A stretch of DNA of 63,665 bases from contig CALGYZ010000091.1 in NCBI GenBank assembly GCA_937934645.1, positions 1 to 63,665 of the forward strand, written 5' to 3'. The first letter of the stretch is position 1, and every line of letters starts with the position of its first letter. The position numbers were made by a program, and so were the translations under genes. The DNA comes from an uncultured Bacillaceae bacterium (lineage in GTDB: Bacteria; Bacillota; Bacilli; Bacillales; Caldibacillaceae). Shown one piece after another: positions 15,560 through 24,327 of this stretch. The notes under the pieces were generated by a model. That model searched no databases. It was not told the origin of the DNA and worked only from the letters and a program-made list of their open reading frames with translations.

Positions 15560-16921
15560 ATGGCAAATTTAATGACGGAAGAACAACTGTTGTTAACGGT
15601 TGTAAAGTTATTGCGGGAAAGTAAGAGGCAGGAATTAATCAAGTTAATCAATGAATTGCAGCCGTACGACATTGCAAATATATACAAAGAACTGCCCAAA
15701 AAATTAAAAACCCGGTTTTTATTTCATTTAGACAATGATTTGCTTGCCGACGTGGTTCAGCAAATCGAAGATACAGATTTGCAGTTTGAGATGTTAAACA
15801 AACTGACCATTGACAGAAAAAGCGATGTTTTAAACTTAATGGACAATGACGACCTCGCCACGCTTCTTCACAATCTGCCGAAACATAAGGCAGAATCGCT
15901 CTTAGTGGAGATGAAACATGAAGAGTCGGCGATCGTCCAAAACATCATGAAATATCCGGAAGAAACAGCCGGCCGGCTGATGACGAACCGTTTCGTCTGG
16001 ATCCGAAATAACTATACGGTCCGGGAAGCAGTGGAAAAGCTGAAAAACTTTGCCGAATACGCCGAAACACTCAGCTATCTGTACGTCATTGATGACCACA
16101 GAAGACTTGTCGGGGTTGTTTCCTACAGGGACCTCCTTCTTGCCGACGAGAACGATAAAATCAAAGATATTATGTTTGAACGGGTAATATCGGTACCTGC
16201 ATACATGGACCAGGAAGAAGCCGCAACTATTTTGGAACGGTATGATTTCCTTGCCCTTCCCGTTGTCGACGAGAACAACGTACTGCTCGGTATTATCACT
16301 TTTGACGATATGCTGGATGTTATTATCAGTGAAGCCAACGAAGATATCGAAAAATTATCTGCAGCCGGTAAAGCAATCGACTTTGAAACAAAAGCTTCCA
16401 TCGCTGCCTGGCGCAGACTCCCCTGGCTGATTCTTTTATTAATTATTGGGGTATTTTCCGGCAGTATTATCAGTTTCTTTGAAGATACGTTGAATTTGAT
16501 TGTGGCTTTAGCCTTTTTCATGCCGATGATTACCGGAATGACCGGAAATACCGGCACACAGTCTTTGGCCGTCGTTGTCCGGGGACTGGCCGGCCAGGAT
16601 CATGACAAAAAAACCATTTTCAATCTGATTATCCGGGAATTTTTCGTCGGGTTGATGATCGGCATCGTTTGCGGACTCATCATTTCGCTCATTGCATTCA
16701 TATGGCAGAAAAACTTTTATTTGGGAATTGTTGTCGGATTGTCTTTGTTTCTGACCATCATTATCGGAACTTTATCCGGCACGATCATTCCGTTAATTTT
16801 GTACCGGTTAAAAATCGATCCGGCGGTGGCTTCCGGACCGTTAATTACAACATTAAACGACATTTTTTCGTTGATCACCTACTTTACCATTGCCACAATT
16901 TTTATCGACAAACTCCTTTGA
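15560..16921 (+). CDS. mgtE: magnesium transporter MgtE
   Basis: 453 aa, close to 451 in B. subtilis. The order is the N-terminal helical domain (1-130, LPKKLKTRFLFHLDNDLLADV), tandem CBS domains (~135-255: VSYRDLLLADENDK, ALPVVDENNVLLGIITFDDMLDVI), the plug helix and five membrane helices (~285-453) with the pore signature PMITGMTGNTGTQS. It is a Mg2+-gated Mg2+ channel of the cytoplasmic membrane. ATG at 15560 is placed 8 nt behind AAGGAGGG; the frame extends upstream to 15512 without family similarity. Confidence 0.95.
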   Translation: MANLMTEEQLLLTVVKLLRESKRQELIKLINELQPYDIANIYKELPKKLKTRFLFHLDNDLLADVVQQIEDTDLQFEMLNKLTIDRKSDVLNLMDNDDLATLLHNLPKHKAESLLVEMKHEESAIVQNIMKYPEETAGRLMTNRFVWIRNNYTVREAVEKLKNFAEYAETLSYLYVIDDHRRLVGVVSYRDLLLADENDKIKDIMFERVISVPAYMDQEEAATILERYDFLALPVVDENNVLLGIITFDDMLDVIISEANEDIEKLSAAGKAIDFETKASIAAWRRLPWLILLLIIGVFSGSIISFFEDTLNLIVALAFFMPMITGMTGNTGTQSLAVVVRGLAGQDHDKKTIFNLIIREFFVGLMIGIVCGLIISLIAFIWQKNFYLGIVVGLSLFLTIIIGTLSGTIIPLILYRLKIDPAVASGPLITTLNDIFSLITYFTIATIFIDKLL

Positions 16922-16950
16922 CAGGGAATTTTTCCCTGTCTGTTTTATTG
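16919..16950 (+). terminator. terminator of mgtE
   Basis: GACAGGGAA-TTT-TTCCCTGTC hairpin with TGTTTTATT behind it, overlapping the mgtE stop codon. Confidence 0.85.
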
Positions 16951-16980
16951 TATGAATTTTCCAAATTTTAAATCACTTCA

Positions 16981-17009
16981 TTGACTAATATTGTTCTGAA
17001 AATTATAAT
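16981..17009 (+). promoter_or_regulatory. sigma-A promoter of the CorC-type gene leader
   Basis: -35 TTGACT (16981-16986), 17-bp spacer, -10 TATAAT (17004-17009). Predicted start near 17016, about 280 nt before the coding sequence. Confidence 0.8.
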
Positions 17010-17015
17010 ATATAT

Positions 17016-17116
17016 AAATAGAAAAATTTTTTAACGTGTACGGGTTGAACATTCCCGCGGTTGAAACGGTCTCCGGGGAATGACCGGCCGGCCGGAATGT
17101 GCGGCCGGCCGTTTTA
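17016..17116 (+). ncRNA. attenuator-like leader or small RNA upstream of the CorC-type gene
   Basis: Starts at the strong promoter above and ends at an intrinsic-terminator-like hairpin: stem CGGCCGGCCG (17085-17094 with 17102-17111), 7-nt loop, then TTTTA. Before it is another helix, CATTCCC/GGGAATG (17050-17056 with 17076-17082), with GC-rich sequence between. mgtE already has its own terminator further upstream, so this terminator must serve the transcript from 16981. I do not recognise a known riboswitch class. It could be a leader that attenuates the downstream membrane protein gene or an independent ~100-nt RNA. Confidence 0.5.
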
Positions 17117-17297
17117 TACCATTAACAAAAAATCCGGTGTATAGTAAACTACTAACAAAAAGGAGGAATCCTTTTTTCCGTAAAATATAAGGTGAATTTC
17201 TTTAATTGTCGGAGGATTTTTTATAAAATAAAATTAACACTTTTTAATTTTCCAGGAGGTGAACTCCCTGCCCGGGATCATCGGGGAGGGGATTTTA

Positions 17298-18665
17298 TTG
17301 GACGATATAGTCGGGCTGATATTGATCGCCATTTTAATCGCATTAACTGCATTTTTCGTAGTTTCTGAGTTTGCGATTGTCAAAGTACGGACATCGAGAA
17401 TTGACCAGCTGGTGGAAGAAGGCAGAAAAAGCGCCATCGCTGCCAAAAAAGTAATCAGTAATCTGGATGAATATTTATCCGCATGTCAATTGGGAATCAC
17501 CGTCACCGCCCTTGGTATCGGTTGGCTGGGTGAATCGACTTTCCAGTCCATCCTTTCCAAACTGTTTACCAACATTTCAATTCCGGCTGGAGTATCCCAT
17601 GCGGCATCCATCACCATTGCCTTTATCATCATGACCTTTCTGCATGTTGTGGTAGGGGAGTTGGCGCCAAAGACTTTTGCCATTCAAAAAGCGGAGCAAA
17701 TTACGCTGGGCATTGCTAGACCGCTCATTTGGTTCTACCGGATTATGTATCCGCTCATCTGGCTATTAAACGGTTCTGCCCGTTTAATCGTAAGAGCATT
17801 CGGATTGAAACCGATGACGGAAAATGACAACGCCCATACGGAAGAAGAATTGCGGATGATCCTGAGTGAAAGCTACAAAAATGGCGAAATTAACCAGTCA
17901 GAGTTTAAATATGTAAATAAAATATTTGATTTCGATAACCGGATTGCCAAGGAAATCATGGTTCCGAGAAAGGAAATCGTTAGCATAGATATTAACGAAC
18001 CCCTTGATTCGTTAATGGACATCGCCCGGACGGAGAAATTTACCCGCTATCCGGTCGTTGACGGTGACAAGGACCACGTTGTCGGATTTATTAACATTAA
18101 AGAATTTCTGACATCGGTCATTTCCGGTGATGATCTTTCCAGCCAATCCGTCCGATCATACATCCGGCCGATCATCCGTGTGATCGATACGATTCCGATC
18201 CACAAATTGCTGGTAAAAATGCAGCAGGAACAAACCCATATGGCGATATTATTTGATGAATACGGCGGGACAAGCGGACTCGTTACCGTCGAGGATATTG
18301 TGGAGGAAATTGTCGGGGAAATCCGTGATGAATTTGACCTTGATGAAATCCCGCTGATCAGGCAGATTTCCCAGGATCACTATATTTTTGACGGAAAGGT
18401 GTTAGTCAGCGAAGTCAATGATCTGCTTTCCATTGATATCAATGACGAGGATGTCGATACGATCGGCGGATGGTTTTTGACCGAAAACTTTGAAGCCGGA
18501 GAAGGCGACACGATCACATACGAAGGGTACCAGTTTAAAGTACTGGAAATGGAAGATCACCAAATAAAATATATTGAAACTACGAAACTCGTTTCAGAGG
18601 AGGCCGGTGAACATCCCCTCCAACCGATTAAAGTAACTGCTTCAGCGGAAACGGAAGCGATCTAA
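17298..18665 (+). CDS. CNNM/CorC-HlyC family membrane protein with CBS domains
   Basis: About 455 aa. Order: DUF21/CNNM membrane domain (~1-190; LTAFFVVSEFAIVKV, VGELAPKTFAIQKA), paired CBS domains (~200-335; FTRYPVVDGDKDHVVGFINIKEF, MAILFDEYGGTSGLVTVEDIVEEIVGEI) and a C-terminal CorC_HlyC transporter-associated domain (~350-435; VDTIGGWFLTENFEAGEGDTI). Relatives (YhdP/MpfA in B. subtilis and Staphylococcus) are linked to Mg2+ export, opposite to neighbouring mgtE. TTG at 17298 follows GGGAGGGG and gives the usual family N-terminus; the GTG at 17259 overlaps a Shine-Dalgarno itself, and an in-frame CTG at 17268 lies 8 nt behind that AGGAGG, so the start is not settled. Confidence 0.88.
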   Translation: MDDIVGLILIAILIALTAFFVVSEFAIVKVRTSRIDQLVEEGRKSAIAAKKVISNLDEYLSACQLGITVTALGIGWLGESTFQSILSKLFTNISIPAGVSHAASITIAFIIMTFLHVVVGELAPKTFAIQKAEQITLGIARPLIWFYRIMYPLIWLLNGSARLIVRAFGLKPMTENDNAHTEEELRMILSESYKNGEINQSEFKYVNKIFDFDNRIAKEIMVPRKEIVSIDINEPLDSLMDIARTEKFTRYPVVDGDKDHVVGFINIKEFLTSVISGDDLSSQSVRSYIRPIIRVIDTIPIHKLLVKMQQEQTHMAILFDEYGGTSGLVTVEDIVEEIVGEIRDEFDLDEIPLIRQISQDHYIFDGKVLVSEVNDLLSIDINDEDVDTIGGWFLTENFEAGEGDTITYEGYQFKVLEMEDHQIKYIETTKLVSEEAGEHPLQPIKVTASAETEAI

Positions 18666-18987
18666 CCGGGCGAAAAAGGTTAACCGGGACTATCCTGATC
18701 AAAGAGCTGACCGCTTTTTCAATATCCAAGCGTTTCCGGATATTGATTCAGTTGTTAGCTTTCTTTTTCCGACGGATAGTCTCTTTTTTTCTGTCCGTGT
18801 TCTCCTTCATCATAAGCCAATCCCCTGTTCAATACTTCCCGCTGCTTCAATTTTATTTTGGCTCCATTGTCCAAATGGATTATAATAAAAAATGCGGAAA
18901 TATTTTTTTCAGCATTGAACTCCATGTTATAATGTATACTTTATAAGAGAATTGTTGCAATGATGAATTTACGAAAAGGTGACCGAG
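18666..18987. other. intergenic region before the FtsW/RodA gene
   Basis: Contains a 9-bp hairpin TCAATATCC/GGATATTGA around 18718-18747, of unknown meaning, and the promoter at 18925-18933. A hydrophobic 67-codon frame at 18743-18946 covers the promoter and has no Shine-Dalgarno, so it is not called. Confidence 0.5.
18925..18933 (+). promoter_or_regulatory. extended -10 promoter of the FtsW/RodA gene
   Basis: TGTTATAAT gives a perfect -10 TATAAT (18928-18933) with the TG extension; the -35 is poor (TTTTTC). The start would be about 50 nt before the gene. Confidence 0.55.
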
Positions 18988-20160
18988 ATGGAAAATAAAA
19001 ACACAGGAAATGAACGCTTTGACTGGACTCTGGCGTTTATTCTGTTTCTCTTCTTTATCGTGAGTTTAATCGCGATTTCCAGTGCGCAAACATCCGGACA
19101 ATATGAAGCCAACTTTATGATTAAACAACTTCAATGGTATATCGTGGGTGCAGTCATTATTGCTGTGTCCATGCTTCTTGATCCGGATCAATATAGAAAA
19201 CTTTCCTGGATTTTTTACGGCTTCGGGATTTTATTACTGGCTTTATTAATGGTTGCGCCCGGATCCATCGCACCGATACGGAACGGCGCCAAAAGCTGGT
19301 TTGAGATTCCGGGAATCGGCAGCATCCAGCCGTCGGAGTTTATGAAAGTTTTCTTAATTATGGCGATCAGCCGGCTGATCTCCGACCATCACCAAAAAAA
19401 TCCGGTGAAAACGGTGAAATCAGATTTCCGGCTCTTTATTAAAATCTGCATCACTGCAATCATCCCGCTTCTTCTTATTTTGAAGCAGCCCGACCTGGGT
19501 ACCGGTCTTGTGATAATTGCCATTGCCGCCGGGATGATTCTCGTATCAGGCATTACATGGAAAATTATTTTGCCGGCCTTCTCCATTACGGCCGCCCTGG
19601 CCGTTGGCGTAATCGGGATTATGCTTTATTTTCCGGAATTTTTAAGAAGCTTTGTCAGTCCGTATCAGTACGGAAGGATTTATGCCTGGCTGGACCCTTA
19701 CAGTTACTCTTCCAATGAAGGCCTACATTTAATTCAATCGCTGCAGGCAATCGGTTCGGGGGAGATTTTCGGCAAGGGATATATGGGCAAAGAAGTTTAC
19801 GTGATGGAACGGCATACCGACTTTATATTCAGCGTTATTGCCGAGGAATTCGGTTTTATCGGGGCCAGTGTCGTGATCAGTTTATTTTTCCTGCTCATTT
19901 ATCATTTAATAAAAATCGCCCTTGAAACCAATTCCCAATATAATTCCTATTTATGCGCGGGAATTATCAGCATGACCGCTTTCCACGTATTCCAAAATAT
20001 TGGCATGACGATCCAGGTTCTGCCCATTACCGGTATTCCCCTTCCCTTTCTCAGCTACGGGGGAAGTTCATTAATGGGAAATATGCTGGCCATGGGGCTG
20101 GTGTTCAGCATCCGGTTCTACCATAAGCGGTATATGTTCTCCGCGGATACGGACGAATAA
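18988..20160 (+). CDS. FtsW/RodA/SpoVE family peptidoglycan glycosyltransferase
   Basis: 390 aa with about ten membrane helices. SEDS family signatures: GAKSWFEIPGIGSIQPSEFMK, the catalytic-region WLDPYSYSSNEGLHLIQSLQAIGSG, and FLSYGGSSLMGNMLAMG near the C-terminus. SEDS proteins polymerise lipid II with a partner class B PBP. Which of elongation (RodA), division (FtsW) or cortex (SpoVE) it serves cannot be told; no PBP gene is adjacent. ATG at 18988 is preceded by AAAAGGTGA; an upstream GTG frame start (18979) overlaps that Shine-Dalgarno. Confidence 0.9.
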   Translation: MENKNTGNERFDWTLAFILFLFFIVSLIAISSAQTSGQYEANFMIKQLQWYIVGAVIIAVSMLLDPDQYRKLSWIFYGFGILLLALLMVAPGSIAPIRNGAKSWFEIPGIGSIQPSEFMKVFLIMAISRLISDHHQKNPVKTVKSDFRLFIKICITAIIPLLLILKQPDLGTGLVIIAIAAGMILVSGITWKIILPAFSITAALAVGVIGIMLYFPEFLRSFVSPYQYGRIYAWLDPYSYSSNEGLHLIQSLQAIGSGEIFGKGYMGKEVYVMERHTDFIFSVIAEEFGFIGASVVISLFFLLIYHLIKIALETNSQYNSYLCAGIISMTAFHVFQNIGMTIQVLPITGIPLPFLSYGGSSLMGNMLAMGLVFSIRFYHKRYMFSADTDE

Positions 20161-20204
20161 AAAATCCCGCTTCAACACAGCCGGATCTTGTACTAAGGAA
20201 AATC

Positions 20205-20241
20205 CGGGACTGCCTTTTCCAATTTGGCAGTCCCGTTTTTA
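20205..20241. terminator. bidirectional terminator between convergent genes
   Basis: Ten-bp stem CGGGACTGCC/GGCAGTCCCG with an 11-nt loop, followed by TTTTT on the plus strand. It ends the FtsW/RodA transcript and lies just past the yaaN stop codon. Confidence 0.85.
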
Positions 20242-21447
20242 TTCTCCGCGGATTTCCAATAGTTTTTGTTTTAATTGCTCTTCCATCGTAACAAGCTCCT
20301 GTTCTGCCTGCTGCCGTTTTTGCCGGCCTTCCGCCTGAATTCGCAATGTTTCCTCTAAAGTAGCAATCAAATTTTCCTGGGTTCTCTTCAATGTTTCAAT
20401 ATCCACAAGACCTCTTTCATTTTCCCTTGCCACGTCTATGGCATTTGTTTTCAACATTTCCGAGTTTTTCAACAGCAGATCGTTCGTCGTTTGGGACACT
20501 TGCTTTTGCGCCTCTGCCGCTTTCTTTTGTCTTAGTAATGTTAAAGCGATCGCCACCTGGTTTTTCCACAACGGGATCGCCGTAGTAATGGATGTCTGGA
20601 TTTTTTCCACCAATGTTTGGTTCGTGTTTTGAATCATCCGGATTTGCGGCGCACTTTGAATGGTAATTTGCCTGCTGAGTTTCAAATCATGCAGTCTTTT
20701 CTCCAGCCGGTCGGAAAATTGAAGCATGTCGTTTACTTCCTGATATGCCATTTGATCACCGGTTTGCTCTGCTCTTCTCTTCAGCTCGGGAATAATTTTC
20801 GTCTGAAGTTCTTCCAGTTTAATCTCACCGGCGGCAATATAAATATTTAAAGCCTGAAAGTATTCTTTATTTTTTTCATACAACCGTTCCAATATTTGAT
20901 TGTCTTTCATCAGGGCATTTTTGCAATGTTCCAACTTTACCGTAATCCGGTCAATCTGCGCTCCCGTCTTTTGATACTTGGATAAAATTTCATTGACAGT
21001 TCTGGATACCCTACCGAAAATCCGGGAAAACAATCCGCGCTTTTCCACCTGCAATTCTTCGGGATCGACTTCCTCCAGCTTACTCATAAGATTGGAGATA
21101 ATCTCACCGACTTCCCCGACATCACTTGCTTTGACGTGATTAAGAATATTTGCCGAAAAATCGGCTAATTTAGACTGGGCCTTTGTCCCGTATAAGCTGA
21201 CCGCCGCCCGGTTTTTCGGGTCAATTTGTTCCGCCAAATGATAGGCGCGCTGTTTATCTTCATCGGAGAGGGTTTCAATTAACGTTTTTGGTTTCTCCGT
21301 TTGTTCCACTGTCCATAAATCTGCTTCCGGTGCCTGGATTGGATTGTCCACCTTTTCACCCGCTTTTTCCTCATCACCCGGAACCGGACTCATGAACGGA
21401 TCCGAAAGCAGCTCATCCAGCTCCTTACTCTTTTCACTCCCGTGCAT
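20239..21447 (-). CDS. yaaN: TelA/KlaA family toxic anion resistance protein YaaN
   Basis: 402 aa, largely alpha-helical and coiled coil. TelA family features: NPIQAPEADLW near the N-terminus, FSRIFGRVSRTVNEILSKYQ (~145), TTAIPLWKNQVAIALTLLRQ (~285) and a Glu/Gln-rich C-terminal coiled coil. Named for plasmid tellurite resistance, but in Bacillus its function is broader and unresolved. ATG at 21447 has AGGAGG. It follows xpaC by 14 nt, as in B. subtilis xpaC-yaaN, so the two are co-transcribed. Confidence 0.88.
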   Translation of the reverse strand: MHGSEKSKELDELLSDPFMSPVPGDEEKAGEKVDNPIQAPEADLWTVEQTEKPKTLIETLSDEDKQRAYHLAEQIDPKNRAAVSLYGTKAQSKLADFSANILNHVKASDVGEVGEIISNLMSKLEEVDPEELQVEKRGLFSRIFGRVSRTVNEILSKYQKTGAQIDRITVKLEHCKNALMKDNQILERLYEKNKEYFQALNIYIAAGEIKLEELQTKIIPELKRRAEQTGDQMAYQEVNDMLQFSDRLEKRLHDLKLSRQITIQSAPQIRMIQNTNQTLVEKIQTSITTAIPLWKNQVAIALTLLRQKKAAEAQKQVSQTTNDLLLKNSEMLKTNAIDVARENERGLVDIETLKRTQENLIATLEETLRIQAEGRQKRQQAEQELVTMEEQLKQKLLEIRGE

Positions 21448-21461
21448 CTGTTATCCTCCTT

Positions 21462-22160
21462 TTATGATCGGTCAATTCGTTTTTTCGCGACGTCCATTTC
21501 GAAAAGCAAGGAATCAATATCCCCTTCAATCATGTGATGCAAATCTTTTTCAATCATTTTTACCACATCATTCATGGTTTCCCTCGTTTCCGCCAGCGAG
21601 CGTTTTAATTCAAGGGACTTAGCCGGCTGGGAAGCCAAAAAAGTGTATTTTTCCGCCAGTTCGACGAGAGAATCCAAATGGGAATAATAAAAATCTTCGA
21701 CAAGAAAGAAACGCCGCGGTTCTTTTTTTGTCGTATGATATATTTTATGAATCACCCGCATCGTTTCAAAATTTTGTTTGGCATGGGGCAAATTTTGTAT
21801 CTTCATGAACGTCTTTTGCAGACGGTAGATTTTATTCTTTGCCTCATCAAGATTCCGTTCGACAATTTTATATTCTCTTCTCGTTAATCCGTTTCTTCTC
21901 AAAAAACGGATATACATAAAAAGTTTCACACCGTAATAAGTGACAATACCTGCGGCAAAAGCCAGCAAATACGGCATAAAAGAAGGGCCGTCACTTAAAA
22001 TCATGCTGATCAGCAAGGTAACGGCGGAAGCAAAAACTGCAAAAAACAACCGGATAAAAAAATGAATAATCGTCCGCACGCTTGACCACTCCCGATTTGT
22101 GTCGAATAACCACAAAAATGATTTTTCCTGCGTTAAGGTTTTTTTCAGCCAACCTTTCAA
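21462..22160 (-). CDS. xpaC: XpaC family membrane protein
   Basis: About 232 aa. Two membrane helices (~29-47 and ~57-77) are followed by a helical cytoplasmic domain (RREYKIVERNLDEAKNKIYRLQKTFMKI). The XpaC family is named for hydrolysis of an indolyl phosphate in B. subtilis but is not an obvious enzyme. TTG at 22160 begins MKGWLKKTL but has no Shine-Dalgarno, and a TTGCGC-18-TACAAT promoter lies so close that the mRNA could be leaderless; a downstream start is an alternative. Partner of yaaN. Confidence 0.8.
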   Translation of the reverse strand: MKGWLKKTLTQEKSFLWLFDTNREWSSVRTIIHFFIRLFFAVFASAVTLLISMILSDGPSFMPYLLAFAAGIVTYYGVKLFMYIRFLRRNGLTRREYKIVERNLDEAKNKIYRLQKTFMKIQNLPHAKQNFETMRVIHKIYHTTKKEPRRFFLVEDFYYSHLDSLVELAEKYTFLASQPAKSLELKRSLAETRETMNDVVKMIEKDLHHMIEGDIDSLLFEMDVAKKRIDRS

Positions 22161-22197
22161 TTATATTGTAATCGACGATAAGTTTTATGCGCAACAT

Positions 22198-22244
22198 TTT
22201 AAGGGCCGGCCCGAGGGAATTCCCTCCGGACCGGCCCTTAATAT
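22198..22244 (-). terminator. terminator of the DUF1646 gene
   Basis: Long stem TTAAGGGCCGG...CCGGCCCTTAA with an inner GAGGGAATTCCCTC palindrome, followed on the minus strand by AAAATGTT and on the plus strand by ATATTTTT. Confidence 0.75.
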
Positions 22245-22246
22245 TT

Positions 22247-23257
22247 TTAAATAAAGAACATAATGATGAAATAAATAACCATAATAACTAAACCGATCGG
22301 CACACCGGCACGCGCCCATTCGCGGCTGGAAATATTTAATTTTCCGGCTGCGATGATGTTCGGGATATTGCCGGGGATTAACATTCCCCCTGCAATTAAC
22401 AAGCCCATTAAAATCGCTTTAATCGTTTCTTCAGCCATGGCGGGACTGATTTCAGCGGCTGCCAATGTTGCGTTATCCAATACGGCGGATAACATATTGA
22501 TCCAATATAAAATTTTCGGGTTCAAATCAAGCAAGTATGCGTTAATTAACGGTTCAAAACCGGCGCCGAGCATTGTTAAACCGAACACGAACAAATAAAT
22601 TTTCAACGCGCGGATGAAAATTTCCCCGTACGTTTCTTCCTGCTGCTCGGTTTGTAACCCCAAGCCTTCCCGGCGCTTGATTAAGAACGCAGAAAAAATA
22701 CCGAGGGCGATGACCCCGGGGATGATGTAGATCCCGGCCAGTTCCAGTAAGTAAAAGAAATCTTCGTTCATTTTACTGACCACAATGGTGGATAACGGTT
22801 CACCGATCGGCGTTAACGCGGCACCAAGACCGATGGAATAACAGCTGAGAACGATAATGAGAACTTCGTGCCGTCTTTCCAGCGACAGATTACTGATGAT
22901 TAATACAAGCACAAGTGCGGCGATAATCGCCGTTATGATGCTCGATATTAAACCGAGGCCGATGACGACTAATGCAATAAACAGCGGAAACGGGATTTTC
23001 CGGCTGGCCGTATCAATAGCCTGTCCCAATTGTCTGTGAAACCATTTAAACAACAGACCGGCGATAATGACCGCCAATGTAATCTTTACGGGGTCTTCCA
23101 GTGCTTTAATCAAAAGTTCCCGGTCGAGTACACCGCTGACCGCCGCCGCAAGAATTCCCATAATAAATAAGAAATACTCCAAATTCCGCTCGACAATTTT
23201 AACCGTAAAAGGCAAAAACAGCACAAGCAGCAAAATAATAATCAAGCTGATCATCAT
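22247..23257 (-). CDS. DUF1646 family putative cation transporter
   Basis: About 336 aa with ten or so membrane helices. Resembles the DUF1646 group of the ion transporter superfamily: GLGAALTPIGEPLSTIVVSK, LDNATLAAAEISPAMA and GGMLIPGNIPNIIAAGKL are the conserved loop motifs (the GEP and DNAT/PGNIPN re-entrant hairpins). Substrate unknown; a Na+- or H+-coupled exchange is an inference from the fold. The second in-frame ATG is chosen (23257) because GAGG lies 8 nt before it; 23263 is the alternative. Single gene. Confidence 0.78.
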   Translation of the reverse strand: MMISLIIILLLVLFLPFTVKIVERNLEYFLFIMGILAAAVSGVLDRELLIKALEDPVKITLAVIIAGLLFKWFHRQLGQAIDTASRKIPFPLFIALVVIGLGLISSIITAIIAALVLVLIISNLSLERRHEVLIIVLSCYSIGLGAALTPIGEPLSTIVVSKMNEDFFYLLELAGIYIIPGVIALGIFSAFLIKRREGLGLQTEQQEETYGEIFIRALKIYLFVFGLTMLGAGFEPLINAYLLDLNPKILYWINMLSAVLDNATLAAAEISPAMAEETIKAILMGLLIAGGMLIPGNIPNIIAAGKLNISSREWARAGVPIGLVIMVIYFIIMFFI

Positions 23258-23375
23258 ACGCATAACCTCTTCCTGGATGAGATAGTTAACATTTTAGCAT
23301 ACATGCAAAAAAATCTGAAGAATGGAAATAAACAATTTTTCAAATAAAAAACGATCTGTGCATAGATTATTTAGT

Positions 23376-24284
23376 TTAAAAACTCGATTCCCTTTTGACC
23401 AATTTCGTTGCGATGGTAATTTTTTTCGCAACTTTCCTGCCGTTGATTCTTTCGACTAACAAGTTCAGGGCTTCTTGGCCCATCAAATCCGGAAAGACAT
23501 TCATTGTTGTCAATGCGGGAGTTGTATACTTGGCGATATAATATCCGTAAAATCCGACCACGTTCACCCGGTCCGGTACCGGTATTTTTTCTTCGGCAAG
23601 CGCCCTTAAAGCCCCGGCCGCCATTTCATCATCGGCAATAAAGAAAGCCGTCGGCAGGTTGCCGCCGTGATCTTGAATCGCTTGTTTCATCAAGGAATAA
23701 CTGTTTTTTATTTCATAATCACATAAATAAATATACGATTCGTTAAGGAGATTCATCCTCTCCATATACGTCCGGTACACACACTCATGGATTCCCATCA
23801 CGGAAAATTCCACTGCCGGTCGCTGGGCGATTAACCCGATTGCCCGGTGGCCGGCATTCAGTAAATAATCAAGTACTTTGCCGACAGCCCGCTCATAATC
23901 GATGATCACCGCATCGAAGCGGTCTTCATCTGGGGAACTGTCAACAAATACAATTTTATCATGCCGGCGGGAAAGGAACTCTGCCTGTTCCCGGTCAAAT
24001 TTACCGAGGGCAATGATTCCGTCAAACCCTTCCGGTAAAATTTCTTTCCATTCATCATAAAAATAATTGCTGATCACGATGTTTTTCGCCTTGCAATACC
24101 TTTGCAACCCTGTATAGACGGATAAATAATATAAATTTTCCATTCCGTTTTTTTGCTCATAACAGCGGATGACGGCGATTTCTAACGGCCGCATAGTCGG
24201 TGAACACTTCCCGGCCGGAGGCAGCTCTATCCCGTCATCCGGACAGAAGGCAGGAAAATACCCCCATCTTGACCATGTTGACAA
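23376..24284 (-). CDS. LacI-type ligand-binding protein lacking the HTH domain
   Basis: About 302 aa from a TTG start at 24284 behind AGGGAGAG. From residue ~31 (RPLEIAVIRCYEQ) it is a periplasmic-binding-like effector domain very similar to the C-terminal part of the next gene upstream (both contain LPTAFF, RALAEE, IPVP, INGRKVAKK, and end in RESSF). The first 30 residues have no helix-turn-helix and no similarity to the paralogue, and only 43 bp separate the genes, so no HTH can be encoded. It therefore looks like a truncated tandem duplicate that could still bind sugar and perhaps dimerise with the full-length regulator. ATG at 24194 (MRPLEIAV) is an alternative start. Confidence 0.8.
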   Translation of the reverse strand: MSTWSRWGYFPAFCPDDGIELPPAGKCSPTMRPLEIAVIRCYEQKNGMENLYYLSVYTGLQRYCKAKNIVISNYFYDEWKEILPEGFDGIIALGKFDREQAEFLSRRHDKIVFVDSSPDEDRFDAVIIDYERAVGKVLDYLLNAGHRAIGLIAQRPAVEFSVMGIHECVYRTYMERMNLLNESYIYLCDYEIKNSYSLMKQAIQDHGGNLPTAFFIADDEMAAGALRALAEEKIPVPDRVNVVGFYGYYIAKYTTPALTTMNVFPDLMGQEALNLLVERINGRKVAKKITIATKLVKRESSF

Positions 24285-24327
24285 AACGATCTCTCCCTGT
24301 TAAATACCGGCGGAAAAGGTTATCCGC

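Noticed and set aside
18743..18946. 67-codon hydrophobic frame on the plus strand
   Set aside because: Covers the promoter of the FtsW/RodA gene, no Shine-Dalgarno; hydrophobicity follows from T-rich sequence.
24285..24327. Separate HTH for the truncated LacI gene encoded in the intergenic gap
   Set aside because: Only 43 bp; a LacI HTH needs about 180 bp.
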